Shown here piece by piece: positions 26,972 through 36,322 of a stretch of 41,532 nucleotides of DNA. This stretch comes from Candidatus Methanoperedens nitratireducens (lineage in GTDB: Archaea > Halobacteriota > Methanosarcinia > Methanosarcinales > Methanoperedenaceae), in NCBI RefSeq assembly GCF_000685155.1, contig NZ_JMIY01000005.1:177148-218679 (forward strand), in the 5' to 3' direction. Below the pieces are notes generated by a model. The model was not told the origin of the DNA and searched no databases. It saw only the letters and a program-made list of their open reading frames with translations. The translations under genes and the position numbers were made by a program. Numbering within the stretch: the stretch's first letter is position 1; the number at the start of each line of letters is the position of its first letter.

Positions 26972-27613
26972 CTAAGAAATATTTACAAGCATATCCCTTA
27001 TTTTATGCCCCATCTCATTTGCTTTCTCAATGACATAATTCTGATCTTCTATCGCCATGTATTTATCTCTTGATGGCACGGCTCCCTTACCGAACAATAA
27101 CGGAACTGCACTTATCTTGCAGGTACCTCCATAACCGCAGGAAAGACATGAAACGTTCCCGGTTCCGCTGATCTTGCCGATGACGCTAAATCCTTCCATT
27201 TCCATGAAAGAGGCAATCTGATCTGCCACATTATCCACGCTTGGTATTCCTCTTCCAACCCCGACTGCTACTGCTGCTCCGATTTTATCTTTATTTAGCA
27301 TCTTTTGATGATGCATGGAGTACATCCGTTCGGTCAGCATCTTTGTTCTTGAGTCAAGAGTACCATAGGTAGGATAGCCGCCAATAACAAGAGCAGCACA
27401 CTCTTTGATTTTATTCTCGATGATGTGCCAGTCGTCCTGCTGCTTGCAAGTGTTGTCCTTAGCACAGCCAAGGCATGCTCTGCATGGATGGATATCATAT
27501 TCCGAAAGCTTGATGAATTCGTGATCAAGACCCGTGGCTTCAAGCACAGTTTTAACCAGCCTGTCGGTATTGCTGTTTTTAACCGGGCTTCCGCTTATTC
27601 CAAGCACCTGCAT
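26972..27613 (-). CDS. Iron-sulfur flavoprotein (Isf family)
   Basis: A 213-residue flavodoxin-like NADPH-dependent FMN reductase fold. It has the GSPVKNSNTD FMN phosphate loop and the compact cysteine motif CRACLGCAKDNTC (CxxCxxCx4C), which binds a 4Fe-4S cluster in Isf proteins. A second Cys group (CLSCGYGGTC) occurs near residue 155. Methanosarcina Isf accepts electrons from ferredoxin and can reduce oxygen or peroxide. This copy sits just after a paralogue, with a four-base gap to it. Confidence 0.82.
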   Translation of the reverse strand: MQVLGISGSPVKNSNTDRLVKTVLEATGLDHEFIKLSEYDIHPCRACLGCAKDNTCKQQDDWHIIENKIKECAALVIGGYPTYGTLDSRTKMLTERMYSMHHQKMLNKDKIGAAVAVGVGRGIPSVDNVADQIASFMEMEGFSVIGKISGTGNVSCLSCGYGGTCKISAVPLLFGKGAVPSRDKYMAIEDQNYVIEKANEMGHKIRDMLVNIS

Positions 27614-27617
27614 ATAA

Positions 27618-28328
27618 TCACCTACCGCTCTCTATTCTCTCTCTGATCATCTTTCCAATTTTCTCCGCCTCTGCTATCACCGGAGGCTCATCCTTTACCG
27701 ACCTGTAGCTTTTCAGAAATTTAGCAGAGCCACGTGCATAAGGTACATTATCGGGCAGGACCTCAAGATACTCCTTATACGCTTCACCAACCCCGAAGTC
27801 AATTCCGGTCAGTTCTTTTGAATAGGCATTCCAGACAGTATAATCGCAAGTCTCTCCTGGCCCGCATACAAAGCAGCACGGTGTCCCTTTAGCCGTCATA
27901 CTTCCAACTATCTCCATGCCTCCGGCGCGAAGGGCATTTCCCATCCACTCAGCTACCATCTTTTCAGCAGCCACTCCTACAGCCACCGTTGCTGCGATTT
28001 TTCCGCGCATCAGGAGTTTTATGTGTCTTTTTGAATAAAGCCTCTCTATGAATGCCTTCATAAAAGCGCTAGCTGAGCCGTAGTATGTGGGTGATCCTAC
28101 CACGATGGCATCAGCCTCCATCACTTTTTTGGAAAGCCACTTGAAATCGTCTTTGAGGACACATTCGTTCGTATAAACGCATTTCATACATGCGATGCAG
28201 GGACCTACTTTTATTTCAGAAAGTTTGATAAATTCGGTCTCTGCTCCTGTTGCTTCAAGAATAGCTTTTACTAACGCATCTGTATTACTGTCTTTTGTCG
28301 GACTTCCGCTCACTCCAAGCACTCTCAT
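27618..28328 (-). CDS. Iron-sulfur flavoprotein (Isf family), paralogue
   Basis: About 236 residues with the FMN loop GSPTKDSNTD and the cluster motif CIACMKCVYTNEC, the same CxxCxxCx4C pattern as the next gene, plus CCFVCGPGETC further on. It has an extra C-terminal insertion (about 175-210) that its partner lacks. The ATG at 28328, with GGTG upstream, is preferred over the GTG at 28337. The pair could form a heteromeric electron carrier or differ in acceptor. It follows the 55-residue Cys protein gene. Confidence 0.82.
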   Translation of the reverse strand: MRVLGVSGSPTKDSNTDALVKAILEATGAETEFIKLSEIKVGPCIACMKCVYTNECVLKDDFKWLSKKVMEADAIVVGSPTYYGSASAFMKAFIERLYSKRHIKLLMRGKIAATVAVGVAAEKMVAEWMGNALRAGGMEIVGSMTAKGTPCCFVCGPGETCDYTVWNAYSKELTGIDFGVGEAYKEYLEVLPDNVPYARGSAKFLKSYRSVKDEPPVIAEAEKIGKMIRERIESGR

Positions 28329-28348
28329 ATTATACACCGCCGGAAAAT

Positions 28349-28516
28349 CTATCTTTTTTTCAGCTCCATCATTCCTTTTATCTCGCCAGCTGTTTTTGAT
28401 ATAGGACAGCCGTCACCGTGTGTTTCACAACTGAAGCATGCGCTTTTTACTGCAGTTAACGATTTTTCAACCTCTTCTTTTGTTACGTTTTTGTTCGTGT
28501 ATTTCCATACCGGCAT
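28349..28516 (-). CDS. Small Cys-containing protein
   Basis: A 55-residue protein, MPVWKYTNKNVTKEEVEKSL and so on. It has a predicted amphipathic helix and the motif CFSCETHGDGC (CxxCx6C), enough for a metal or cluster site if paired or dimerised. It begins an apparent run with the two iron-sulfur flavoprotein genes, ending 20 bases before the first of them. A GGTG sequence precedes the ATG. The function is unknown, though its place suggests a redox accessory role. Confidence 0.6.
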   Translation of the reverse strand: MPVWKYTNKNVTKEEVEKSLTAVKSACFSCETHGDGCPISKTAGEIKGMMELKKR

Positions 28517-28750
28517 TTTTTCACCTTAAAACCATATAATTCAGTTATTCACATATACTTAGTCGTCATAAAAATGTACAAACTACATTTTAATACACAA
28601 ACATGACCTTTAAGGTTGCAATATTCACAGGACTCCTTCAAAAGAACGCAAGCCTGATAAATTGAGTAAATCAGTCATAACATGGCATATGGTATTTATG
28701 GTAAAAGAAAACGATAGTTAAAATCAGGAGATTCAATCCAGGAGATACAT
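28517..28750. other. Divergent intergenic region
   Basis: An AT-rich region of about 230 bases separating the iron-sulfur flavoprotein run from the anchored thioredoxin gene, so it should hold both promoters. I see no further gene and no clear operator. Confidence 0.3.
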
Positions 28751-29218
28751 ATGAGAACAAAAAAACTGATTTCGATCCTTGTGATGGTATTGATCATATC
28801 CTTTGCATACATCTCTTACAATATTTCTCTCACGGATTTCAAGCTCAGCGATACAAACAATACTTATCTTGGTGGCCTGACATGGTCAAAATCCCTTGAT
28901 AAGGGACTGCAGGCTGCACAGCAGGAAGATAAGCCTGTGATGGCATATTTCTGGGCAGTATGGTGCCAGTTCTGCAAGCAGTTCGAGTCAGAAACCCTGA
29001 GAAACCCGGAGGTAAACAGTATTCTTAGAGAGGATTACATTCTCGTGGCTATGGATCTGGATATTGACAAGGAAGTAGCGCGCAGGTATGGTGTGAGTTT
29101 CCCCCCTCACATGCTCTTTCTCGATGCCAGCGGTAACGTGCTTGAAAGAATTCCAGGAGCAGTGAATGCAGACTATTTTCTGCCAAGGTTAATAAATGTA
29201 AGAGATAAGATGAACTAA
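28751..29218 (+). CDS. Membrane-anchored thioredoxin-like protein
   Basis: A 155-residue protein. The N-terminal membrane helix or signal (KKLISILVMVLIISFAYISY) directs it outside. The thioredoxin domain has WCQFC as the active site and the cis-Pro segment SFPPHMLF. The layout is like that of the C-terminal domain of DsbD or other Trx-fold thiol reductases. It likely keeps extracytoplasmic thiols reduced or supports cytochrome maturation. GGAGATACAT precedes the ATG. It stands alone. Confidence 0.8.
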   Translation: MRTKKLISILVMVLIISFAYISYNISLTDFKLSDTNNTYLGGLTWSKSLDKGLQAAQQEDKPVMAYFWAVWCQFCKQFESETLRNPEVNSILREDYILVAMDLDIDKEVARRYGVSFPPHMLFLDASGNVLERIPGAVNADYFLPRLINVRDKMN

Positions 29219-29315
29219 TTCTGGGATACATCACAGTATCAAATCTCAGTTAACTATTTATCTTATTGTTAGCTTCTAAATGTCATCTGGTGAGTGTCTT
29301 TAGGCCCAGAGTAAA

Positions 29316-31046
29316 ATGGGGATATACATGAACTTCCAGCACGATATCATTATTGTAGGCGCTGGCTTAGCAGGGCTTCGGGCTGCAGTTGAGTGTGTGG
29401 ATAGAGCGGATGTCGCTGTTGTGAGTAAGGTTTTGCCCACGCGCTCCCATTCAGGCGCAGCACAAGGAGGAATTGCCGCTTCGCTTGGCAATGAAGAAGA
29501 AGATAACTGGGAATGGCACATGTTCGATACTGTCAAAGGAAGCGATTACCTTGCTGACCAGGATGCTGTTGAGATCATGGTAAGGGATGCTCCCCGGGTG
29601 ATATATGAACTGGAACATATGGGCGTTCCATTCAGCCGCAATGCTGCAGGAAAGATAGCCCAGCGCAACTTTGGAGGACATACACAGGATTATGGCAAAA
29701 GACCCGTGAAAAGAGCATGTCATGCATCTGACCGAACAGGAAGGGTCGTTCTTGATACGTTATTTGACCAGTGCCTGCGAAAAAATGTGAAATTCTACCA
29801 GGAACAGTACGTTCTTTCGCTTGTCTTTGAAGAAGGGAAATGTATGGGGGTTGTTACATACGATCTTTCCTCAGGAGAGCTAAATCTCATTGCTGCCAGA
29901 GCAGTTCTTCTTGCTACTGGCGGATGCGGTAAGATATATAAAACCACTTCCAACGGCTTTGCTTCGACTGGAGACGGTTTTGGTCTGGCATATCAATCGG
30001 GTATTCCTCTTCAGGATATGGAATTTATCCAGATCCATCCCACCGGACTTTATCCACTCGGTATCCTTGTAAGCGAAGCGGCAAGAGGAGAAGGAGGGAT
30101 TTTAAGGAATAAGATGGGAGAACGGTTTATGGAGCGATATGCACCCACTGTAAAAGACCTTGCACCAAGAGATATTGTTTCCCGTTCCATTCTGACCGAA
30201 GTCAAGGAAGGTAGGGGTTTTGATAGGGATTACGTTCATCTTGACCTGATGCATCTCGGTGAGGAAAGGATCATGGAGAAACTATGGGAAATTACCTCTT
30301 TTGTGAGGATTTATCTGGGTATTGACCCGGTAAAAGACCCCATTCCTGTCCTGCCCACCATCCATTATATCATGGGAGGTATCCCCACGGATTCAGAAGG
30401 CAGGGTTTTCATTGACGAGAAAGGCACGGTCGTTCAGGGTTTATTCGCTGCAGGAGAATGTGCCTGCGTGTCTGTCCACGGCGGGAACAGGCTCGGTTGC
30501 AATTCCCTCCTGGATTTGCTGGTATTCGGGAGGAGAAGCGGGATAGCAATGAAGCAATATATCTCGGAATCCGGAACTTCCACCATTTCCTACGAACCAT
30601 TAAAAATGGTTCAGGCTAAAATTGATGGTTTGTTGGACCATAAGGGCAAAGAAAAAATCGATGATATCAGGCGAATGATGCAGTCCTTGATGATGGATCG
30701 TTGTTCAGTCTTCCGGAATGAGGGGGGTCTTAAGAAAGGTATTGAGGAGACCCGGTCCCTGAAAGAACGCTACAGGGATATTAATATCGAAAATAAGGGG
30801 CCTTCTTACAATTACGAATTGATGGAAGCGATAGAACTGGGACATCAACTTGAGCTTGCAGAGGTGATACTCTTGAGCGCTCTTAACCGGAAGGAGAGCC
30901 GTGGAGCACACTTCCGGGATGATTTCCCGGAAAGGGATGACACTAATTATCTTAAACATACACTGGTTTTTCTCAACGAGAAACCTGATGTGAGGTATAA
31001 GCCAGTTAAGATCACACGATTCAAACCACAACCGAGGAACTACTGA
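29316..31046 (+). CDS. sdhA: Succinate dehydrogenase/fumarate reductase flavoprotein subunit
   Basis: A 576-residue flavoprotein that interconverts succinate and fumarate. The FAD fold GAGLAGLRA and the segment [11 protein letters not shown], with His45 in the place of the covalent FAD ligand, are present. Substrate motifs [14 protein letters not shown] and [13 protein letters not shown] follow. It overlaps the iron-sulfur subunit gene by one base (TGATG). No membrane anchor genes follow. An alternative start at 29328 (MNFQHD) is possible. Confidence 0.93.
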   Translation: MGIYMNFQHDIIIVGAGLAGLRAAVECVDRADVAVVSKVLPTRSHSGAAQGGIAASLGNEEEDNWEWHMFDTVKGSDYLADQDAVEIMVRDAPRVIYELEHMGVPFSRNAAGKIAQRNFGGHTQDYGKRPVKRACHASDRTGRVVLDTLFDQCLRKNVKFYQEQYVLSLVFEEGKCMGVVTYDLSSGELNLIAARAVLLATGGCGKIYKTTSNGFASTGDGFGLAYQSGIPLQDMEFIQIHPTGLYPLGILVSEAARGEGGILRNKMGERFMERYAPTVKDLAPRDIVSRSILTEVKEGRGFDRDYVHLDLMHLGEERIMEKLWEITSFVRIYLGIDPVKDPIPVLPTIHYIMGGIPTDSEGRVFIDEKGTVVQGLFAAGECACVSVHGGNRLGCNSLLDLLVFGRRSGIAMKQYISESGTSTISYEPLKMVQAKIDGLLDHKGKEKIDDIRRMMQSLMMDRCSVFRNEGGLKKGIEETRSLKERYRDINIENKGPSYNYELMEAIELGHQLELAEVILLSALNRKESRGAHFRDDFPERDDTNYLKHTLVFLNEKPDVRYKPVKITRFKPQPRNY

Positions 31047-31765
31047 TGTTACTGAAATTCAAGATTTTTCGTTACGACCCAAAGAAGGATGAAAAGCCTT
31101 ACTATCAGGCTTATGAGATACAGGCAAACCCAGCGGATCGGATTCTGGATTGTCTCAACAGGATTCGCTGGGAACAGGATCCAACACTGTCTTTTCGCAT
31201 GTCCTGTGGTCATGGTGTTTGCGGTTCTGATGGGATGAGAATCAATGGCACAAGCGCACTGGCGTGCCAGAAGTTAGTTAAAGATTTTAAAGAGAATGAG
31301 GAGATTCTTATCGAGCCCCTGCAGGTGTTCAGAGTGGTCAGGGACCTGGTTGTTGATCAGGTGCCGTTCTTTGAAAAATACAATTCAGTCAAACCTTATC
31401 TTATCACAAACTCTCCTCCACCAGACAAGGAACGGCTCCAGTCCATTGAGGAGCACAAAATATTTGAGGATGCCATCCGCTGCATACTCTGCGCCTGCTG
31501 TACTTCCTCATGCCCAATAAATCAGGCAAAGGAGACAGAAACCTATATCGGCCCCGCTGCTCTCGTCAGAGCCTTCCGGTATCTCTTCGATTCAAGGGAC
31601 GAGGGTGCTGTGGAGAGGATATCTCTGCTGGATAATAAGGATGGGGCATGGGGCTGCCAGACCAGGTGGTGGTGCACAAAAGTGTGTCCCAAGGAAATAC
31701 CTGTCACAAAACAGATTGCCCAGATCAAGAAACGCATAATCGAAAGCAAAAAAGGTAAACAATAG
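31046..31765 (+). CDS. sdhB: Succinate dehydrogenase/fumarate reductase iron-sulfur subunit
   Basis: A 239-residue protein carrying three clusters. The 2Fe-2S site has C54, C59, Asp62 and C74, in the E. coli SdhB pattern. The 4Fe-4S site is C146-x2-C149-x2-C152-x3-C156. The last cluster uses C204, C210 and C214. It has no added CCG domain, so it is not the TfrB form of thiol:fumarate reductase. The next gene is a DUF2769 protein, not an anchor subunit. Electrons may go to a soluble carrier or to anchors encoded elsewhere. Confidence 0.92.
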   Translation: MLLKFKIFRYDPKKDEKPYYQAYEIQANPADRILDCLNRIRWEQDPTLSFRMSCGHGVCGSDGMRINGTSALACQKLVKDFKENEEILIEPLQVFRVVRDLVVDQVPFFEKYNSVKPYLITNSPPPDKERLQSIEEHKIFEDAIRCILCACCTSSCPINQAKETETYIGPAALVRAFRYLFDSRDEGAVERISLLDNKDGAWGCQTRWWCTKVCPKEIPVTKQIAQIKKRIIESKKGKQ

Positions 31766-31832
31766 AATCATTATACTTAAATAGGTTAGGGTTGTTTATT
31801 TTGCTATCAGGATAAATAATCGGGGTGAAAAT

Positions 31833-32126
31833 ATGCGACAGCAAAAAATGACTTTTAAACAGAATATGGAAGCAATGAGTAAGATGTCTCCTGAAGAAAG
31901 AGAAGCAAAAGTGGGGGAACTTACGAAGATGTGCATCTGTGCCGACTGCCCTACTTATGTTGGTACGGGAGAAAAGAAATTATTATTCTGTGCAACAGGA
32001 AAAAGTAAAATAATAAAAGAAGAGAAAGGCTGTATCTGTCCGGGTTGCCCGGTTTATGAGAATATGGGTCTGCGATGGGATTACTATTGCACTAAGGGTT
32101 CTGGTAAAGAACAGGCTGGAATATGA
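31833..32126 (+). CDS. DUF2769 family Cys-rich protein
   Basis: A 97-residue protein with seven cysteines in two related halves: CICADCPTY, then C, then CICPGCPVY and a final C. This is the DUF2769 pattern, found mostly in methanogenic archaea and relatives, function unknown. It probably binds iron or zinc. It lies between sdhB and the citrate synthase gene, six bases before the latter's first possible start, so it may be co-transcribed and could be a redox partner for this branch. Confidence 0.78.
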   Translation: MRQQKMTFKQNMEAMSKMSPEEREAKVGELTKMCICADCPTYVGTGEKKLLFCATGKSKIIKEEKGCICPGCPVYENMGLRWDYYCTKGSGKEQAGI

Positions 32127-32132
32127 TATTAT

Positions 32133-33314
32133 TTGAACAACATGGCTAAAGATATAGGATTGCGGGGAATCAAGGTAGCCGATACAAAAATATGTGCTAT
32201 AGATGGTGAAAAGGGCAAACTGATTTACAGGGGATACGACATACAGGAGTTAGCCCGGTATTCAAGTTTTGAAGAAACTGTCTATTTGCTTCTCTATGAA
32301 ACCCTTCCAGCCAGGAAAGAGTTAGAAATATTCAAGGAAACGCTGGCTTCTGAAAGACAGCTTCCAGCGGGGATAATCCGGCATCTGAAGAAGAGGAAAA
32401 AAACAGCTAACACCATGGATGTACTCCAATCTGTAATCCCAATGCTTGCAGATTTTGATATCGAGTCAAGAGCCGGAACAAAAGTGTCCTGCATAAAAAC
32501 ATCGATAAAACTTATTGCCAAAATGGTGACGCTGGTCGCTTACTTGGACAGGATCAGAAAGAATCTTGATATAAAAAAGCCAGATGAAAGACTGGGGCAT
32601 GCTGCAAATTTTCTGTACATGCTGACAGGAAATGTGCCAGATGTACAGACTGCCAGGGATTTTGATACCTGCCTCGTTCTACATGCTGAACATTCCTTTA
32701 ACGCTTCCACGTTTGCTGCAAGGGTAGTGGCATCAACCCGGGCAGATATGTATGCATGCGTTGGCGCTGCACTGGGCGCGCTTTCAGGCGAACTTCATGG
32801 CGGCGCCAATACACAAGTGATGAAAATGATTTGTGAAATTGATAAAACTGATGAGGTAGAGGAATGGGTAAAAGCAAGATTAGACGCGGGAAAAAAGATC
32901 ATGGGTATGGGTCATGCGGTCTATAAGACTGTGGATCCGCGTGCCCAGATTCTCTCAGGCATTTCAGAAAGACTGGCGGAAAGAACCGGGAATACAAAAT
33001 GGTTCGAGCTATCAAGAAAGATCGAGAATGTAGTAATGGTAGAGTTTAAAAAACGAAAAGGAAAAGATATCTATCCAAATGTAGATTTCTACAGCCCGTC
33101 CATCTACTGCATGATGGGAATTGGCCCTGAGCTTTTTACCCCTCTCTTTGCAGTTTCAAGAATAGCAGGGTGGTGCACGCATATTTTAGAGGAAAAATTT
33201 GCAGAAGCGCAGCCTAAAGCAGTCCTGTATAGACCGGAAGCAGAGTATATTGGAAGATACTGTGGAAATGAAGGATGTAAGTACGTGCCCATAGAGGAAC
33301 GGGAATACGCCTAA
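32133..33314 (+). CDS. Citrate synthase
   Basis: A 393-residue enzyme condensing acetyl-CoA with oxaloacetate. Catalytic His222 (LHGGAN), His261 (GMGHAVYKTVDPRA) and Asp318 (NVDFYS) match the positions known in archaeal citrate synthases. HAEHSFNAS is also present. The length is that of the type I archaeal/Gram-positive group. 2-Methylcitrate synthases are close relatives and cannot be excluded. ATG 32142 is a possible start inside the TTG frame. It overlaps the convergent TPP-enzyme gene by four bases. Confidence 0.9.
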   Translation: MNNMAKDIGLRGIKVADTKICAIDGEKGKLIYRGYDIQELARYSSFEETVYLLLYETLPARKELEIFKETLASERQLPAGIIRHLKKRKKTANTMDVLQSVIPMLADFDIESRAGTKVSCIKTSIKLIAKMVTLVAYLDRIRKNLDIKKPDERLGHAANFLYMLTGNVPDVQTARDFDTCLVLHAEHSFNASTFAARVVASTRADMYACVGAALGALSGELHGGANTQVMKMICEIDKTDEVEEWVKARLDAGKKIMGMGHAVYKTVDPRAQILSGISERLAERTGNTKWFELSRKIENVVMVEFKKRKGKDIYPNVDFYSPSIYCMMGIGPELFTPLFAVSRIAGWCTHILEEKFAEAQPKAVLYRPEAEYIGRYCGNEGCKYVPIEEREYA

Positions 33315-34948
33315 AATTTACATACATCCCCTTTCAACTTCCAAGAAAGTTTCATGTTCTCAGAGTAATCAACCTTAACATCAAAAACCCATATTCCGCC
33401 ATCTTCAAGTGCTTTTTTTAGCAGCGGGGCAAACTCCTCCTCCCTTTCTATCCTGACCCCATTTGCTCCAAAACTTTCCGCAAGTTCGACGAAGTCAGGG
33501 TTTGAAAACTCAACCCCAAAGCTCTTATTGAATTTTATTCTTGCCTTCCAGTCTATAGACCCGTATTTTGAGTCGTTAAAGATAATCACGACAAAACTGC
33601 ACCCAAGCCTCCTGGCGGTTTCAAGCTCCTGAACGTTCATCATAAAACCACCGTCGCCCACTGCAGCAACCACTTTCTTCTCGGTGAGAACAAGGTTTGC
33701 CGCAATAGCGCCCGGTAAAGCAAAACCCATGGAAGCTAAACCGTTGGAGATTATAACCGTGTTGGGTTCGTATGCAGGAAAGAGCCTTCCTATCCAGAGC
33801 TTGTGGGCGCCCACGTCACTGATAAGGATGTCACCCCTGGAAAGACACTTCCGTATATCATATAATATCTTCTGGGGCTTCATCGGAAAACTCGTGTCAT
33901 CCCTGAAGGATTCGAGTTCGCCTTCGATTATTCCCTTAAGCTTTATGAAGTATTCTGGTATTTCTTTTTTAAAGTTGCAACAAGTTACTAAATGCTTAAG
34001 TGTTTCCTTGATGCTTCCGATTAGAATAAACTCGGGCAGGTAGCTGGAATCCACTACTGGATGATTAGAATGGATATGGACTATATTTTTTGAAGCGCCC
34101 GGGTTCCAGAATCGCGGGCTGTACTCTACCGGATCAAATCCAATACAGATTACAAGGTCAGCAACGTCAATGCCGCAAATGATATAATCCTTTTCCTGAA
34201 TACCTACAGAGCCTAAGTAGAGGTGGCTGTCCGCAGGTATCGCCCCTTTCCCCATGAAAGTGGTGGCAACAGGTATACCCGTTCTGTCTACGAACTCTTT
34301 AAGCTCCGGGGAAGCTTCCTCCCTTAGAACTCCATTGCCTGCCAGGATTATGGGCATTGAAGCATTTTTTATAAAACCTGCCACTCTTTTCAATTCCTCT
34401 TCTCCTGGCGAACTGATATGACCTTTACCTTTCCTCTGAAGAGGTACTTTACCTGTATCCTCCTCCGCCACATCCTCAGGTAGCTCTATATGCACTGCTC
34501 CAGGCGCGTCAGCGGCTATATCAAATGCCTTCCTCACGATCTCAGGTATAAAGTCAGCACGCTTGATGGTCGTGTTCCAGGTGGTGACGTGTCTGAAAGA
34601 ACCCACTATGTCGATGTATTGATGTACTTCCTTGTGAGTTTTTTCCTGGTCTGCCTGCCCTGTTATCGCTACCAGAGGCACCCTGTCGAGATATGCGTCT
34701 GCCACGCCTGTTATAAGGTTTGTCGCCCCAGGACCAAGCGTAGAAAGGCAAACACCCGGAGTGTGCGTAACCCTGCCATAGACATCTGCCATAAAGGCTG
34801 CCCCATGCTCGTGCCTTGTAACAATGAATTTTATCTTTGACCTTGAAAGGGAATCCAGTATATCCAATACCTCCTCTCCAGGGACGCCAAATATGTACTC
34901 TACACCTTCGTTTTCAAGGCATCTTACGAAAAGGTCGCTGCCTTTCAT
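33311..34948 (-). CDS. TPP enzyme: probable 2-oxoglutarate decarboxylase (acetolactate synthase-like)
   Basis: A 545-residue thiamine-diphosphate enzyme. RHEHGAAFMAD supplies the TPP-activating Glu. GDGGFMMNVQELETA is the TPP/Mg motif. Automatic pipelines would call it acetolactate synthase. However, no regulatory subunit gene is nearby, and stretches such as CLENEGVEYIFG, TFMGKGAIP, EYSPRFWNP, ISDVGAHK and VDYSEN resemble my recollection of the cyanobacterial enzyme that turns 2-oxoglutarate into succinic semialdehyde. It directly follows an SSADH gene (one-base gap), as in that pathway. The substrate is an inference. Confidence 0.7.
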   Translation of the reverse strand: MKGSDLFVRCLENEGVEYIFGVPGEEVLDILDSLSRSKIKFIVTRHEHGAAFMADVYGRVTHTPGVCLSTLGPGATNLITGVADAYLDRVPLVAITGQADQEKTHKEVHQYIDIVGSFRHVTTWNTTIKRADFIPEIVRKAFDIAADAPGAVHIELPEDVAEEDTGKVPLQRKGKGHISSPGEEELKRVAGFIKNASMPIILAGNGVLREEASPELKEFVDRTGIPVATTFMGKGAIPADSHLYLGSVGIQEKDYIICGIDVADLVICIGFDPVEYSPRFWNPGASKNIVHIHSNHPVVDSSYLPEFILIGSIKETLKHLVTCCNFKKEIPEYFIKLKGIIEGELESFRDDTSFPMKPQKILYDIRKCLSRGDILISDVGAHKLWIGRLFPAYEPNTVIISNGLASMGFALPGAIAANLVLTEKKVVAAVGDGGFMMNVQELETARRLGCSFVVIIFNDSKYGSIDWKARIKFNKSFGVEFSNPDFVELAESFGANGVRIEREEEFAPLLKKALEDGGIWVFDVKVDYSENMKLSWKLKGDVCKF

Positions 34949-34949
34949 T

Positions 34950-36317
34950 TCAGTACACCGATATAGATTTGATATTCATGAACTCGTAGAGCCCGAATTT
35001 AGAGAGTTCTCTTCCAATACCGCTCTTCTTTACTCCTCCAAAAGGAAGGCGCGGGTCGGATTTGACCAGCGAATTTATAACAACAACTCCTACTTCAAGT
35101 TCCCTTGACAGCAAAAGCGCCTTCTCCCTGTCCTCGCTCCATATACTCGCCCCAAGACCCAGCTCAGATTCGTTGGCTACCTTTATAGCTTCAGACTCGT
35201 CTTTCACCGGAATTACAGGCGCTAAAGGACCAAATGTCTCCTCCTTCAACACCTTCATTTCCTGAGTCACATCAGTAAGGACTACGGGAGAATAAAAGAA
35301 CCCATTCCTTTTAAGTATTCCTCCTTCAAGCAGAGCTTTTGCACCTCTGGATAAGGCATCCTTCACCTGCTCTTCAAGAAGTTCTATCTGCTCCTCCCTC
35401 ACAAGCGGGCCAATGTCCGTATCCGGATCCATAGGGTCCCCTACTTTGAGGTTAGAAGCATGCTCAACAAATTTTGAGGTAAACTCTTCAGCTATACTTT
35501 CTTCGACGATGAAGCGTTTAGCAGCGATACAACTCTGACCTGCATCGAGAAACCTGCTTGCCACTCCTATCTTTGCAGCCTTTTCTATATCGGCATCCGC
35601 AAGTACAATGAAAGGATCGCTTCCCCCAAGTTCGAGGACGAACTTTTTCATGTTCTGCCCGCAAACCTCTGCCACCTTCTGTCCTGCGGAAACGCTCCCT
35701 GTTAAGGATACTGCATCAATCTCCTTTCTCTTTATAAGCGATGATGCAGTTGATCCATCGATCAGTAACGTCTGGAAGATCCCTTCGGAAAAACCTGCCT
35801 CTAAAAAAACATTTTCAAGTTCCAATGCACATAAGGGGACGTAGCTTGAATGTTTGAGTAATACAACGTTCCCGCCAGATAGGGCAGGGGCGGCAAAACG
35901 CAGTGCCTGCCAGAATGGAAAGTTCCATGGCATGATGCAGAGTATCGTTCCCCGCGGCTCAAATGAGACATATGCTTTCTTTGCATCCGTTTCCACGATT
36001 TCAGGTTCTAAAAACCTCTTTGCATTCTCCGCGAAGTACTCAAGAGCCCAGGCGCATTTTTCAACCTCGGGTATTGACTCTTTTATGGGTTTACCCATTT
36101 CGATTGTGATGATTTCGCCAAGTTCCGCCTTCCGTCTTCGCAACACCTTCGCAGCATTCAAAAGATATTCTGCTCTATCAGAGATATCCAGATTCTTCCA
36201 TCCTGAAAAGGCAGTCATGGACTTTCTAACCGCTTCGTTAATCCTTTCTTGCGAATAAAGCTCAAATTCCCTATTTATCTTTTCTGTGGCAGGGTTAATA
36301 GAGACAATCTTTTTCAT
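34950..36317 (-). CDS. Succinic semialdehyde dehydrogenase
   Basis: About 455 residues of the aldehyde dehydrogenase superfamily. MPWNFPFWQ begins the Rossmann region, LELGGSDPF has the general-base Glu, DAGQSCIAAKR holds the nucleophile Cys, and SDPRLPFGGVKKSGIGREL is near the end. These are typical of the NAD(P)-dependent GabD/Sad group that oxidises succinic semialdehyde to succinate. ATG 36326 overlaps the aconitase stop, but GGAG is nine bases before ATG 36317, so MKKIVSIN is preferred. Coupled to aconitase upstream and the TPP enzyme downstream. Confidence 0.83.
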   Translation of the reverse strand: MKKIVSINPATEKINREFELYSQERINEAVRKSMTAFSGWKNLDISDRAEYLLNAAKVLRRRKAELGEIITIEMGKPIKESIPEVEKCAWALEYFAENAKRFLEPEIVETDAKKAYVSFEPRGTILCIMPWNFPFWQALRFAAPALSGGNVVLLKHSSYVPLCALELENVFLEAGFSEGIFQTLLIDGSTASSLIKRKEIDAVSLTGSVSAGQKVAEVCGQNMKKFVLELGGSDPFIVLADADIEKAAKIGVASRFLDAGQSCIAAKRFIVEESIAEEFTSKFVEHASNLKVGDPMDPDTDIGPLVREEQIELLEEQVKDALSRGAKALLEGGILKRNGFFYSPVVLTDVTQEMKVLKEETFGPLAPVIPVKDESEAIKVANESELGLGASIWSEDREKALLLSRELEVGVVVINSLVKSDPRLPFGGVKKSGIGRELSKFGLYEFMNIKSISVY

Positions 36318-36322
36318 GGTTT

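Noticed and set aside
31046-31765. Thiol:fumarate reductase subunit TfrB
   Set aside because: TfrB carries an added C-terminal CCG/heterodisulfide-reductase-like domain. This protein ends at 239 residues after the third cluster motif, as in ordinary SdhB/FrdB.
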